Below, in pieces: positions 7,385 through 14,866 of a stretch of DNA of 32,419 nucleotides; positions within the stretch are counted from its first letter, which is position 1; each line of letters starts with the position of its first letter. Source of the stretch: Methanolinea sp. (GTDB taxonomy: Archaea > Halobacteriota > Methanomicrobia > Methanomicrobiales > Methanospirillaceae). A program made the translations under genes and the position numbers. The notes below the pieces were generated by a model, which saw only the letters and a program-made list of their open reading frames with translations, was not told the DNA's origin and searched no databases. Where the stretch lies: assembly GCA_030055515.1 (NCBI GenBank), contig JASFYI010000005.1, positions 99,698 to 132,116 of the forward strand, written 5' to 3'.

Positions 7385-8884
7385 GTGATCACTCCCTCGA
7401 GAATCGCCCAGAGGCTCCTCTCCGTCGACCCCGTCCGCCGGCAGGCGCTCCTCTCGTTCCTCTCGAACGCCGGGGTGACGGTGCTAGGGTTCCTCGCGAC
7501 GATCTACATCGCCCACGCCGCGGGGGCAGGCGTGCTCGGCGCCTTCTTCCTCCTCCTCTCCTACTACAGCATCGCGGCCATCTTCTGCGACGGGGGTTTC
7601 GGCGCCGCGATGGTCCGGAAGGTTGCTACCGGGGAGGAGATGGACGCGTACTTCTCGGCCCACGCCGCCGCGAGGATCGCCCTCACCGCGCTCGCCGTCG
7701 CCGCAGTCCTCTTCTCCGCGCCCCTGCTCCGGGACGCGAGCGACGCGGGGCTGATCCCGTGGCTCGCCCTCGCGCTCGCCGTCGGGTCCGCCTCGGGCAT
7801 CCTCGGCGCGGAGCTCTACGCCCGCGGGAGCCTCGGCATCGTCCAGGCGGGCGAGTTCCTCGGGACCGTCGTCCGGATCCTCGCGCAGGTCGCCGCCGTG
7901 GCCCTCGGGTGGGCGGTCGCCGGGATGGCCGGGGGGTTCGTCGCGGGGCTCGCCGCGACCCTCGCGGTGAACGCCCGGTTCGCCCGGCCGCGGTGGGCAA
8001 CTTTTTCCCGCCGCCACCTCGCGGGCATCCTCCCCGACGCGCTCTCGAGCCTTGGCGCGGCGCTCGCCGCGGTCGCCGCCGGGTGGGCAGACACGATCGT
8101 CCTCGGGTACTACCTTGACCCGGCAGCGGTCGGGTACTACAGGACACCCCTCCAGCTCGCGTCCCTCTCCCTCTTCGTCGCGACCGCACTCTCGGCCTCC
8201 CTCTACCCGCGGGCGAGCCGGTGGCACGCGGAGGGCGACGTGGACCGGTTCCGCCGCGCCCTCGCGCGCGCCCTCTCCTACTCGCTCCTCCTCGCCGTCC
8301 CCCTCGCCTGCGGCGGGATCGCGCTCTCCGAGCGCCTCCTCTACTTCCTCTACGGCGCGGACTTTGTCGTCGCGGCGCCCGCGTTCTCCCTCCTCCTCCT
8401 CGCGCAGGTCGGCTCGGCCGTCTCCCTCCTCGACGGGATGGCGCTCTACGCGGCGGGGAGGACGCGGGCGTACTTCCTCCTCCACGCCCTCTCCTGCGCC
8501 GCGCTCGTCTTGCTCCTCGTCTCGCTCGTCCCGCCCCTCGGGATCACGGGTGCCGCCGCTGCCGTCCTCCTCGCGAGCACGGGGAAGGCCGTCGCATCCC
8601 GGATCGCGCTCCGCCGGGCGACCGGGGCCGGCGCGGAGGCCGGGACGCTCGCGCGGATCCTCGCCGCAGGTCTCGCGACGGGCGCGCTCGCCGCGCTCCT
8701 CCAGTGGCTCTTTCCCCCCGCGCACGTCGCGGTCCTCGCGGGGATCGTCCTATCGGGCGCAGCCTTCTACTTCGCCCTCATCTTCCGGCTGGAGCCCGGC
8801 CTGAGAGGGGAGATCCTCGCCCTCGCGGCCGACCTCGGGATCCCACGGTCCCTCCTGCCCTGGCGGGGACCCCCGATGACTTAA
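7385..8884 (+). CDS. Wzx-like polysaccharide flippase (MOP superfamily)
   Basis: A 499-residue protein with about 12-14 predicted membrane helices. The start of the fold, RRQALLSFLSNAGVTVLGFLA, followed by AGAGVLGAFFLLLSYYSIAA, is typical of oligosaccharide flippases of the Wzx/MurJ type. Further signs are DTIVLGYYLDPAAVGYYR in the middle and the C-terminal polysaccharide-biosynthesis region. These proteins flip lipid-linked glycans across the membrane for surface polysaccharide or S-layer glycosylation. The GTG at 7385 was chosen; the long open frame before it runs antisense through the ABC genes and has no flippase character. No glycosyltransferases are nearby, so the glycan is unknown. Confidence 0.82.
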   Translation: MITPSRIAQRLLSVDPVRRQALLSFLSNAGVTVLGFLATIYIAHAAGAGVLGAFFLLLSYYSIAAIFCDGGFGAAMVRKVATGEEMDAYFSAHAAARIALTALAVAAVLFSAPLLRDASDAGLIPWLALALAVGSASGILGAELYARGSLGIVQAGEFLGTVVRILAQVAAVALGWAVAGMAGGFVAGLAATLAVNARFARPRWATFSRRHLAGILPDALSSLGAALAAVAAGWADTIVLGYYLDPAAVGYYRTPLQLASLSLFVATALSASLYPRASRWHAEGDVDRFRRALARALSYSLLLAVPLACGGIALSERLLYFLYGADFVVAAPAFSLLLLAQVGSAVSLLDGMALYAAGRTRAYFLLHALSCAALVLLLVSLVPPLGITGAAAAVLLASTGKAVASRIALRRATGAGAEAGTLARILAAGLATGALAALLQWLFPPAHVAVLAGIVLSGAAFYFALIFRLEPGLRGEILALAADLGIPRSLLPWRGPPMT

Positions 8885-8888
8885 TACG
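8881..8888 (+). promoter_or_regulatory. TATA-like element of the AAA ATPase gene, overlapping the flippase stop codon
   Basis: TTAATACG is centred about 25 bases before the ATG at 8910 and includes the TAA stop of the flippase gene. The spacing would give a leaderless message; no Shine-Dalgarno sequence precedes the ATG, which agrees. Confidence 0.4.
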
Positions 8889-8909
8889 TCCGCGGGCCAC
8901 CCTCCACAC

Positions 8910-10154
8910 ATGCCGATCCGCAGGCTCTCCGTCCGCAACTTCAAGAGCTTCAGGGAGCTCGAGATCGCGCCCGGGCCCTTCACGGTGGTGATCGGGTCGA
9001 ACGCCTCGGGCAAGTCAAACCTCATCCAGGTGATCAAGTTCCTGCGGGACATCGCGAAGTACGGGCTCGAGAACGCGGTCTCGCTCCAGGGGGGGATAGA
9101 GTACCTCAGGAATACCCAGATCGGCGCCTCCGAGCCGTTCTCCCTCCGCATCGAGTACGCCCTCGAGGAGCAGCCGCAGCGGGTGGTCCCCCTCCCCTCC
9201 GGGACACCCCTCCTCTTCTCCCCGCGAGAGGTTGCTTACTCCTTCTCGCTCGCGTTCCCCCGCGGCGGGGAGGCATACGAGGTCGCGTCCGACACACTCG
9301 CCGTGACCGGGGACTTCGCCCTCCCCGGCGGGGGGACCGCGGGCGAGGGGAGGATCTGCATCTTCCGGGAGGGGGGGACCGTCAGGTACCGGATCGTGCC
9401 CCCCGCGCACCACTCCCTCCGCGCCGAGGACCTCGCCCCCCTCTCCCTCCACGTCGCGGATGGCGACGCGGGGAGGCTGGTCGCGACCATCCCGCCCCTC
9501 CTCCCGGGCGTCCCCTCGCTCGAGTGGATCTTCCGCGGGATGAAGGTGTACGACTTTGACCCCCGGCTCCTCAAGAGGGCGGTGCCGATCATGGGCAAGA
9601 CCGATCTCGAGAAGGACGGGAGCAACCTCGCCATCGTGATCAAGAAGATCCTCGACGACCCCGCCCGCAGGGCCCTCTTCTCCCGGCTCCTCTCCGACCT
9701 CCTCCCGTTCGTCGACGATATCTCCGTCGAGAAGTTCATGGACATGTCGATGTTCCTCAAGGTCCGGGAGGTGTACAACAGGGAGAAGTACATCCCCGCC
9801 TCGCTCGTCTCCGACGGGACGATCAACATCTGCGCCATCCTGATCGCGCTCTACTTCGAGGGGCGGCCCGTCACCATCATCGAGGAGCCCGAGCGGAACA
9901 TCCACCCCTCCCTCATCGGGAGACTCGTGGAGATGTGCAGGGATGCTTCCGCGGGAAAGCAGGTCATCGTGACGACCCACAACCCCGAGATGCTCCGGCA
10001 CGTGGGGGTGGAGGAGATCCTCCTCGTCGCCCGGGGCGCGGACGGGTTCTCCCGCGTCGGCAGGCCGGCGGACAGGGAGGAGGTCCGCGAGTTCCTCGCC
10101 CACGAGATAGGGATCGACGACCTCTTCGTCCAGAACCTCCTCGACCTTGGATGA
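8910..10154 (+). CDS. ABC-type AAA family ATPase (AAA_21/RloA-like), partner of a TOPRIM-like protein
   Basis: A 414-residue SMC/RecF-like ATPase. It has the N-terminal strand RLSVRNFKSF, Walker A GSNASGKS (29-36), a central insertion of about 250 residues, a signature-like VSDGTINICAIL, Walker B VTIIEEPERNIHPSL (about 320-332) and the H-loop VTTHNPEML (His near 357). This is the arrangement of AAA_21/RloA/OLD-type ATPases, which often sense phage or damaged DNA and control an attached nuclease. No nuclease domain is present here; it is encoded in the next gene, whose ATG overlaps this stop (ATGA). A general DNA-metabolism role is possible, but the pairing favours a defence-like module. Confidence 0.85.
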   Translation: MPIRRLSVRNFKSFRELEIAPGPFTVVIGSNASGKSNLIQVIKFLRDIAKYGLENAVSLQGGIEYLRNTQIGASEPFSLRIEYALEEQPQRVVPLPSGTPLLFSPREVAYSFSLAFPRGGEAYEVASDTLAVTGDFALPGGGTAGEGRICIFREGGTVRYRIVPPAHHSLRAEDLAPLSLHVADGDAGRLVATIPPLLPGVPSLEWIFRGMKVYDFDPRLLKRAVPIMGKTDLEKDGSNLAIVIKKILDDPARRALFSRLLSDLLPFVDDISVEKFMDMSMFLKVREVYNREKYIPASLVSDGTINICAILIALYFEGRPVTIIEEPERNIHPSLIGRLVEMCRDASAGKQVIVTTHNPEMLRHVGVEEILLVARGADGFSRVGRPADREEVREFLAHEIGIDDLFVQNLLDLG

Positions 10155-10711
10155 GCGCGCGGAGGCTCTACCTGCTCGTCGAGGGCAACGACGACGAGAG
10201 GTTCTTTTCACGGGTCGTCGTTCCCCTCGTCTCGCCACGCTACCGGTCCGTTCACGTCGTCCGGTACGCCGGGATGAAGAGGGGGACCGTCTGCAGGCTC
10301 GTCCGGGCCCTCCGGCACAGGGGGGACGACTACATTGTCTTTTCGGACATCGACGAGGAGCAGAGCGTGCAGGCAAAGAAGGAAGTGATCCGCGGGAGGT
10401 TCTGCGTCCTTTCCGACCGCGACATCGTCGTGATCGTCCGGGAGATCGAGAGCTGGTACCTCGCGGGCCTCGATGCCGGGGCGGAGGACGCGCTCTCCCT
10501 CCCCCATGCCCGGTCGACGGACGACATCACGAAGGAGGACTTCAACGCCCGGATCCCGCGCCGGTATTCCTCGCGGATCGCGTTCATGCACGAGATCCTC
10601 GACCGGTACTCGGTCACCGTCGCGTGCGGGAAGAACCGGTCCTTCCGGTACTACGCGACGCGTTTCCGGATCGCGCCCTGCGACGGCGCCCCGGGAGCCG
10701 GGGCCGGCTGA
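10151..10711 (+). CDS. TOPRIM-like protein (DUF4276/DUF4435 type), candidate effector of the AAA ATPase
   Basis: A 186-residue protein with the residues expected of a TOPRIM fold: Glu11-Gly12 in YLLVEGNDDERFF, the D-x-D pair Asp67/Asp69 in IVFSDIDEE, and Glu98/Glu100 in REIESWYLAG. That last motif parallels the H-E-x-E-A/W-L segment of DUF4276 proteins. The C-terminus has KNRSFRYYATRF and a flexible Ala/Gly-rich tail. TOPRIM domains cut or join nucleic acids using metal ions. In PARIS, Gabija and OLD systems an ABC-type ATPase controls a TOPRIM nuclease, and the overlap of these two genes suggests the same division of labour. The family assignment comes from motif recall, not a search. Confidence 0.6.
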   Translation: MSARRLYLLVEGNDDERFFSRVVVPLVSPRYRSVHVVRYAGMKRGTVCRLVRALRHRGDDYIVFSDIDEEQSVQAKKEVIRGRFCVLSDRDIVVIVREIESWYLAGLDAGAEDALSLPHARSTDDITKEDFNARIPRRYSSRIAFMHEILDRYSVTVACGKNRSFRYYATRFRIAPCDGAPGAGAG

Positions 10712-10731
10712 CCCCCCTCCCCGTGCCACCA

Positions 10732-10778
10732 TTTATATCCCATGGATTCCCTTCATTCTTTACGCGCCGGGAGGTGAG
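10732..10778 (+). promoter_or_regulatory. TATA box and Shine-Dalgarno sequence of the PAS sensor gene
   Basis: TTTATAT at 10732-10738 is a clear archaeal TATA box. Transcription would begin near 10760. GGAGGTGA at 10770-10777 ends seven bases before the GTG at 10785 and is a strong ribosome-binding site, which decides the start. Confidence 0.65.
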
Positions 10779-10784
10779 AGACTG

Positions 10785-12140
10785 GTGGAGAAGTGGTCGA
10801 GGGTGGTTCCCTCCGTGTTCGACAGGAAAGATTTCTGGACCGTGGTCCTCGCACTCACCACGGTCTTTGCGTTCCTCATGAATTTTTACGGCATGGAACG
10901 GGACCTCCTGCCCCTCACCTCCCACCTCTTCTACATCCCCATCGTAATCGCGGCCTACTGGTTCCCGAGGAACGGCGTCACGGCGACCGTCGCGATCGCG
11001 ATGGCGTACCTCGGCACCGTCTACCTCTCGCAGTACCCGGACCTTGGGAGCATCACGCAGGCGACCACGTACTTCTACGTCTTCGTCGCGATCGGCGTGA
11101 TCGTCGCGTCGCTCTCGAGCACCCAGAAGGAGCAGGAGCGGCGGTACCGCGCGATCTTCGAGTCCTCGGAGGCCGGGGTCTTCCTCGTCGTCAACCTGAA
11201 ATCGGGGCCCGTGATCGAGGAGGTGAACCAGAAGGGAGCCTCCCTCCTCGGCTACCGGCCGGGGGAGCTCGCGGGCAGGCCGTTCCTCGACCTCTTCCCC
11301 ATCGGGAAGGAGAGGAAGGAGATCACCGATAGTGTCTCCCGCGGGGGATCGCTCTCGGACCACGAGTGCCACCTCCGCCGGAAGGACGGGCACGTCCTCC
11401 ACTGCCTCCTCGCCGCGGGTCCCCTCCCCGGGAGGCGGACGGTCTACACGGTCGTGGACATCACGGAACGGAAGAGGGCCGAGGAGGAGGTCATGGCATC
11501 GCGGCGGCAGTACGTGGATGCCCTCAACGCGATGCTCGACGGGATCGTCCTCGTCGGCAGGAAGGGGGAGATCGTCCTCCTCAACTCGACCCTCGCCCAC
11601 TGGCTCTCCCTCTCGGGGAGGGAGAACGAGATCGTGGGCAGGGACGCGGGGGTCGCGATCCCCTGCCTCCGGGGGCAGGCCCGCGAGGCGATCCGGGCCG
11701 TCTTCGAGACCGGGGAGAGCGGCCGGCTCACGCTGTCCCACGTCGTCCGCGGGAAGGAGCACTTCTTCGACACGCACATAATCCCGGTCCTCGACGGAGG
11801 GGAGGTGACGAGGGTGATGGTGATCATGCGGGACATCACCCGCCGCCGCGAGCTCGAGCGCGAGAAGAAACGGGCGTACGAGCAGATCGAGAAGAACATC
11901 GAGCAGTTCGCGGTCCTCGGGGACCACATCCGCAACCCCGTCCAGGTGATCCTCGGCATCGCGGAGCTCGAGGGGGGGCCGTTCGCCGAGAGGATCCGCG
12001 ACCAGGTCCGCGAGATCGAGAGGACAGTCGTCCAGCTCGACAGGGGCTGGGTCGAGTCCGAGAAGATCCGGAAGTTCATCAGGAAGTACTACGGGATCGG
12101 CGAGGAAATCGGGGACCCGGGGGAAAAAAATTCGAAATGA
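10785..12140 (+). CDS. Membrane-bound PAS sensor protein without an ATPase domain
   Basis: A 451-residue protein. Residues about 17-110 form four hydrophobic helices with HLFYIPIVIAAYWFPRNG, a MASE-like sensor region also seen in the kinase at 20573-21970. Two PAS domains follow (about 119-230 and 242-354), each ending in the usual DITERKR or DITRRRE linker. A helical segment then carries LGDHIRNPVQVILGIAEL with His381, which looks like a histidine-kinase phospho-acceptor box. The protein stops about 70 residues later with no N, G1 or G2 box, so it cannot phosphorylate itself by the usual route. It may be a phospho-acceptor for another kinase or a signalling dimerisation module. The start is fixed by a strong ribosome-binding site. 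Confidence 0.78.
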   Translation: MEKWSRVVPSVFDRKDFWTVVLALTTVFAFLMNFYGMERDLLPLTSHLFYIPIVIAAYWFPRNGVTATVAIAMAYLGTVYLSQYPDLGSITQATTYFYVFVAIGVIVASLSSTQKEQERRYRAIFESSEAGVFLVVNLKSGPVIEEVNQKGASLLGYRPGELAGRPFLDLFPIGKERKEITDSVSRGGSLSDHECHLRRKDGHVLHCLLAAGPLPGRRTVYTVVDITERKRAEEEVMASRRQYVDALNAMLDGIVLVGRKGEIVLLNSTLAHWLSLSGRENEIVGRDAGVAIPCLRGQAREAIRAVFETGESGRLTLSHVVRGKEHFFDTHIIPVLDGGEVTRVMVIMRDITRRRELEREKKRAYEQIEKNIEQFAVLGDHIRNPVQVILGIAELEGGPFAERIRDQVREIERTVVQLDRGWVESEKIRKFIRKYYGIGEEIGDPGEKNSK

Positions 12141-12173
12141 GTCCCGCTGTCTCGCCGGGGGATGGGAGAATGG

Positions 12174-12216
12174 TTAATTTTGCCGCGGCGCGCACACATT
12201 ACGTGGGAAGGGTGAG
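12174..12216 (+). promoter_or_regulatory. Probable promoter and ribosome-binding site of the ACT-hom operon
   Basis: TTAATTTT at 12174-12181 is a TATA-like element about 40 bases before the GTG at 12220. GGGTGAG (12210-12216) lies just before that codon as Shine-Dalgarno sequence. Confidence 0.45.
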
Positions 12217-12219
12217 CAC

Positions 12220-12726
12220 GTGCAGGTCTCCATGAGGCTCGAGATGAGGGACGCGCCCGGGCAGCTGGTCGCGGCCCTCCGCCCCATCTCGGAGGTGGGC
12301 GGGAACATCATCGCCGTCATCCACCAGCGCGACAAAAAGACGGCGAGGGGGGAGATGCTGAGCGTCCAGATCGTGCTCGAGCTGCCCGACCAGAAGCTCT
12401 CCGAGCTCATCCGGGTCATCAGGGAGCAGGGCGTCCACATCCTCGCCATCGGGCACGAGCGCCTCCTGTACGAGCGGACGGTCATCGTGATCGGCCACCT
12501 CATCCACACCGACCTCGGCGACACGGTCGACCGCATCGACAGGACGGGGTTTGCCGAGGTGACGGCGCTCCAGATCGCGATGCCCGCCATCACGCAGGTC
12601 TCCTCGGCCCGGCTCGTGATCAAGGCAATCAACAGGCAGGACATGGAGCAGGCGATGGAGATCCTCCGCGCCGTCGCGAAGGAGAAGGAGTTCCTCCTCG
12701 TCGAACCTCTGGAGGAGATCGCGTGA
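12220..12726 (+). CDS. ACT-domain protein, putative regulator of homoserine dehydrogenase
   Basis: A 168-residue protein beginning with GTG. Residues 3-75 form a canonical ACT domain (DAPGQLVAALRPISEVGGNI), the small fold that binds amino acids and controls biosynthetic enzymes. Residues about 87-165 form a second, less typical ACT-like half (VIVIGHLIHTDLGDTV). It has no catalytic domain. The stop overlaps the start of the homoserine dehydrogenase gene (GTGA), and that enzyme lacks the C-terminal ACT domain present in many bacterial versions, so this protein probably supplies feedback control in trans, by threonine or methionine for instance. The ligand is inferred only from the pathway. Confidence 0.82.
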   Translation: MQVSMRLEMRDAPGQLVAALRPISEVGGNIIAVIHQRDKKTARGEMLSVQIVLELPDQKLSELIRVIREQGVHILAIGHERLLYERTVIVIGHLIHTDLGDTVDRIDRTGFAEVTALQIAMPAITQVSSARLVIKAINRQDMEQAMEILRAVAKEKEFLLVEPLEEIA

Positions 12727-13721
12727 GGCTCGCGATCCTCGGGATGGGATCCGTGGGCAAGGGCCTCCTCTCGGCCCTCGGGGAGCGCGACCTCGGCTTC
12801 GTCGTCACGGCGGTCGCGGACTCGCGCAGCGCCCTCATCGACAGGGACGGGATAGACCCTGCCGAGGTCCTCGAGGCAAAGAGGCTCCACGGGGTCTGCG
12901 GGGACACGTCCCTCTCGGCGATGGACGTCGTTTCGAAGGCCCCGTACGACGTCCTCGTCGAGGTGACGCCCACGAACGCGGCGACGGGGGAGCCGGGCCT
13001 CACCCACATCCTCGCCGCCCTCTCGCGCGGCCGCCACGTCGTCACCTCGAACAAGGGGCCGATCGCGCGGGAGTACGCCCGGCTGAAGCGCTGCGCCGCG
13101 GAGCACGGCGTCATGCTCCGATACGAGGCGACCGTCGGCGGGGCGATCCCCGTCATCCACACGCTCGAGCACGGCCTCGCGGGGAACAGGATCCTCGCGG
13201 TCTTCGGGGTCCTGAACGGGACGTGCAACTACATCCTCACGCGGATGGCCGCCGAGGGGCTCTCCTACGAGCAGGCGCTCCTCCAGGCCCGCGAGGCAGG
13301 GTACGCGGAGGCGGACCCGACGTACGACGTGAAGGGGATCGACTCCGCGATCAAGCTCGTTATCCTCGCGAACACCTTCTGGAAGAGGCCGGTCGCGCTC
13401 GAGGACGTCTCCGTGACGGGGATCGACATGCTCACGGTCGACGCCCTCCGCCTCGCCGGCGAGCAGGACTGCACCATCCGGCTGATCGCCGAGGCGATCC
13501 CCGAGAGGGGGATCCTCCGGGTCGCTCCCCGCCTCCTCCCGCTCTCCCACCCGCTCGTCGTCGAGGGGACGCTGAACGCGATCACGATCGAGACGGACCT
13601 CGCGGGCGAGATCACCCTGATAGGGAAGGGCGCGGGCTCGAGGGAGACCGCGAGCGCGATCATCGGCGACCTCCTCGCCATCCGTGGTGCGCATGAGGGG
13701 CGTCATCAGAAAGCGCCGTGA
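12723..13721 (+). CDS. hom: Homoserine dehydrogenase
   Basis: A 332-residue enzyme that reduces aspartate semialdehyde to homoserine with NAD(P)H, the branch point to threonine and methionine. The N-terminal Rossmann motif is GMGSVG (residues 7-12). VTSNKGPIA near residue 110 and the catalytic-domain motifs GVLNGTCNYILTRM, YAEADPTYDVKGIDSAIKL and GKGAGSRETASAIIGDL are all intact. The short length and the lack of a C-terminal ACT domain match the archaeal form. GTG at 12723 overlaps the ACT-protein stop. Its 3' end overlaps the next gene by about 30 bases, so the three genes form one operon. Confidence 0.95.
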   Translation: MRLAILGMGSVGKGLLSALGERDLGFVVTAVADSRSALIDRDGIDPAEVLEAKRLHGVCGDTSLSAMDVVSKAPYDVLVEVTPTNAATGEPGLTHILAALSRGRHVVTSNKGPIAREYARLKRCAAEHGVMLRYEATVGGAIPVIHTLEHGLAGNRILAVFGVLNGTCNYILTRMAAEGLSYEQALLQAREAGYAEADPTYDVKGIDSAIKLVILANTFWKRPVALEDVSVTGIDMLTVDALRLAGEQDCTIRLIAEAIPERGILRVAPRLLPLSHPLVVEGTLNAITIETDLAGEITLIGKGAGSRETASAIIGDLLAIRGAHEGRHQKAP

Positions 13722-14811
13722 GTTCCTCTCCCTGATGCGGGCCTGCACGGTCGAGCGCGGGTACTTCACGGTGGCCGACATCCAGAGGCTCGCCGGCGTC
13801 CCGCGGAGCACGGCGCAGGACTGGATCCGCCGCCTCCTCGAGGAGGGGTGCGTGGTCGTCCGGGAGCAGAAGATGGGGCGCAACCCCGCGAAGTACGCGG
13901 CGATCAGCGCGCTCCCCTCGAGCGCCTGCCGGCGGATCTTCACGACGGTGGACGGCGACAGGGTCGAGATCTACCACGAGTGCCTGAGCAGCGCCTGCGC
14001 GGCGTTCTGCGCGTACCACCACGCGCGGGCATCCGGCGTGCTCGAGGAGGTCGAGAGGGACGGGACACTGCTGCGCGAGCGGGCGCGCCTCGGCGAGACC
14101 CACGTCGAGATCGGGCTCTACCCCGCCTGCGCCGTCGGCGTGGCCGGGGTCTACCGGGAGGGCGACGAGATCGTCCAGAAGATCCGGTGCATCGGGGGCC
14201 CCGCCTACTCCCTCACCGACATGATGGCGAAGGCCGAGGGTGTCTGCGAGGTCAGGGTGGGGAAGAGGGGGGAGATCGTGGAAGGGTGCGTCCGGACGCG
14301 TGCGCTCTCCCACCTCGTCATCGGTATCGACGACACGGACTCGCGGGACGGCGGGGCGACATTTGCGCTCGCGCTCGCGCTCCTCCAGCACCTCGGGAGG
14401 GTGAAGGGGGTCCTCCCGATCGGCCACCGGATCGCGATGCTCTCCCCGGACGTGCCCGAGAAGACGACCGGCAACTCCTGCAGCTACATCGAGGTCGCGG
14501 TCCCGCCGGGGGAGTACGAGAGCATTCGCGAGAAGTCCCTCCTCTTCGTGCAGGACGAGTCGCTCTCGCCCGAGTGGGGGATGGCGTTCCGGCGCGGCTT
14601 CTCGGTTCCCGAGGGGCTGCGCGCGTTCGGCGCGAGGGCGCGGAGGGAGAGGATCCCGCCCGGCGAGGCCCCGCGGGTCGCCGCGGCGCACGGCGTCGAC
14701 CTCTACGGGGGGAGGGGGAGGACGGGCGCGCTCGCGGCAGTCGCCCTCTCCGGGCTCCCCCACGACGTCCTCCTCCGGCCCTACGCCCCGATCCCGGGGT
14801 CCGCGGGGTGA
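13693..14811 (+). CDS. Winged-helix protein fused to a GIDDTD (TiaS / methanogenesis-marker-11-like) domain
   Basis: About 372 residues (an in-frame GTG nine bases upstream is an alternative start). Numbering here counts from that GTG. Residues about 10-75 form a helix-turn-helix (FTVADIQRLAGVPRSTAQDW). Next comes a Cys-containing segment with C-x4-C-x3-C (Cys100, 105, 109) and Cys149. The C-terminal half has GIDDTDSRDGGATFAL (214 onward), TTGNSCSYIEVAV and GGRGRTGALAAVALSGLPHD. GIDDTD is the ATP/metal motif of TiaS, the enzyme that puts agmatine on tRNA-Ile C34. The layout is closer, from memory, to methanogenesis marker protein 11, which has a similar G-(I/V)-DDTD domain. The fused DNA-binding domain and the hom operon position suggest a regulator or RNA-modifying enzyme of unknown target. 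Confidence 0.7.
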   Translation: MRGVIRKRREFLSLMRACTVERGYFTVADIQRLAGVPRSTAQDWIRRLLEEGCVVVREQKMGRNPAKYAAISALPSSACRRIFTTVDGDRVEIYHECLSSACAAFCAYHHARASGVLEEVERDGTLLRERARLGETHVEIGLYPACAVGVAGVYREGDEIVQKIRCIGGPAYSLTDMMAKAEGVCEVRVGKRGEIVEGCVRTRALSHLVIGIDDTDSRDGGATFALALALLQHLGRVKGVLPIGHRIAMLSPDVPEKTTGNSCSYIEVAVPPGEYESIREKSLLFVQDESLSPEWGMAFRRGFSVPEGLRAFGARARRERIPPGEAPRVAAAHGVDLYGGRGRTGALAAVALSGLPHDVLLRPYAPIPGSAG

Positions 14812-14836
14812 ACCCCGCGGGGCCGCGACCGACCGC

Positions 14837-14841
14837 TTTTT
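14837..14841 (+). terminator. T tract after the ACT-hom operon
   Basis: TTTTT lies 26 bases after the stop at 14811 in an otherwise GC-rich gap. It may terminate the operon. No hairpin is evident. Confidence 0.3.
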
Positions 14842-14866
14842 CCCGGCTGCGTGCGATAATTCTCCC

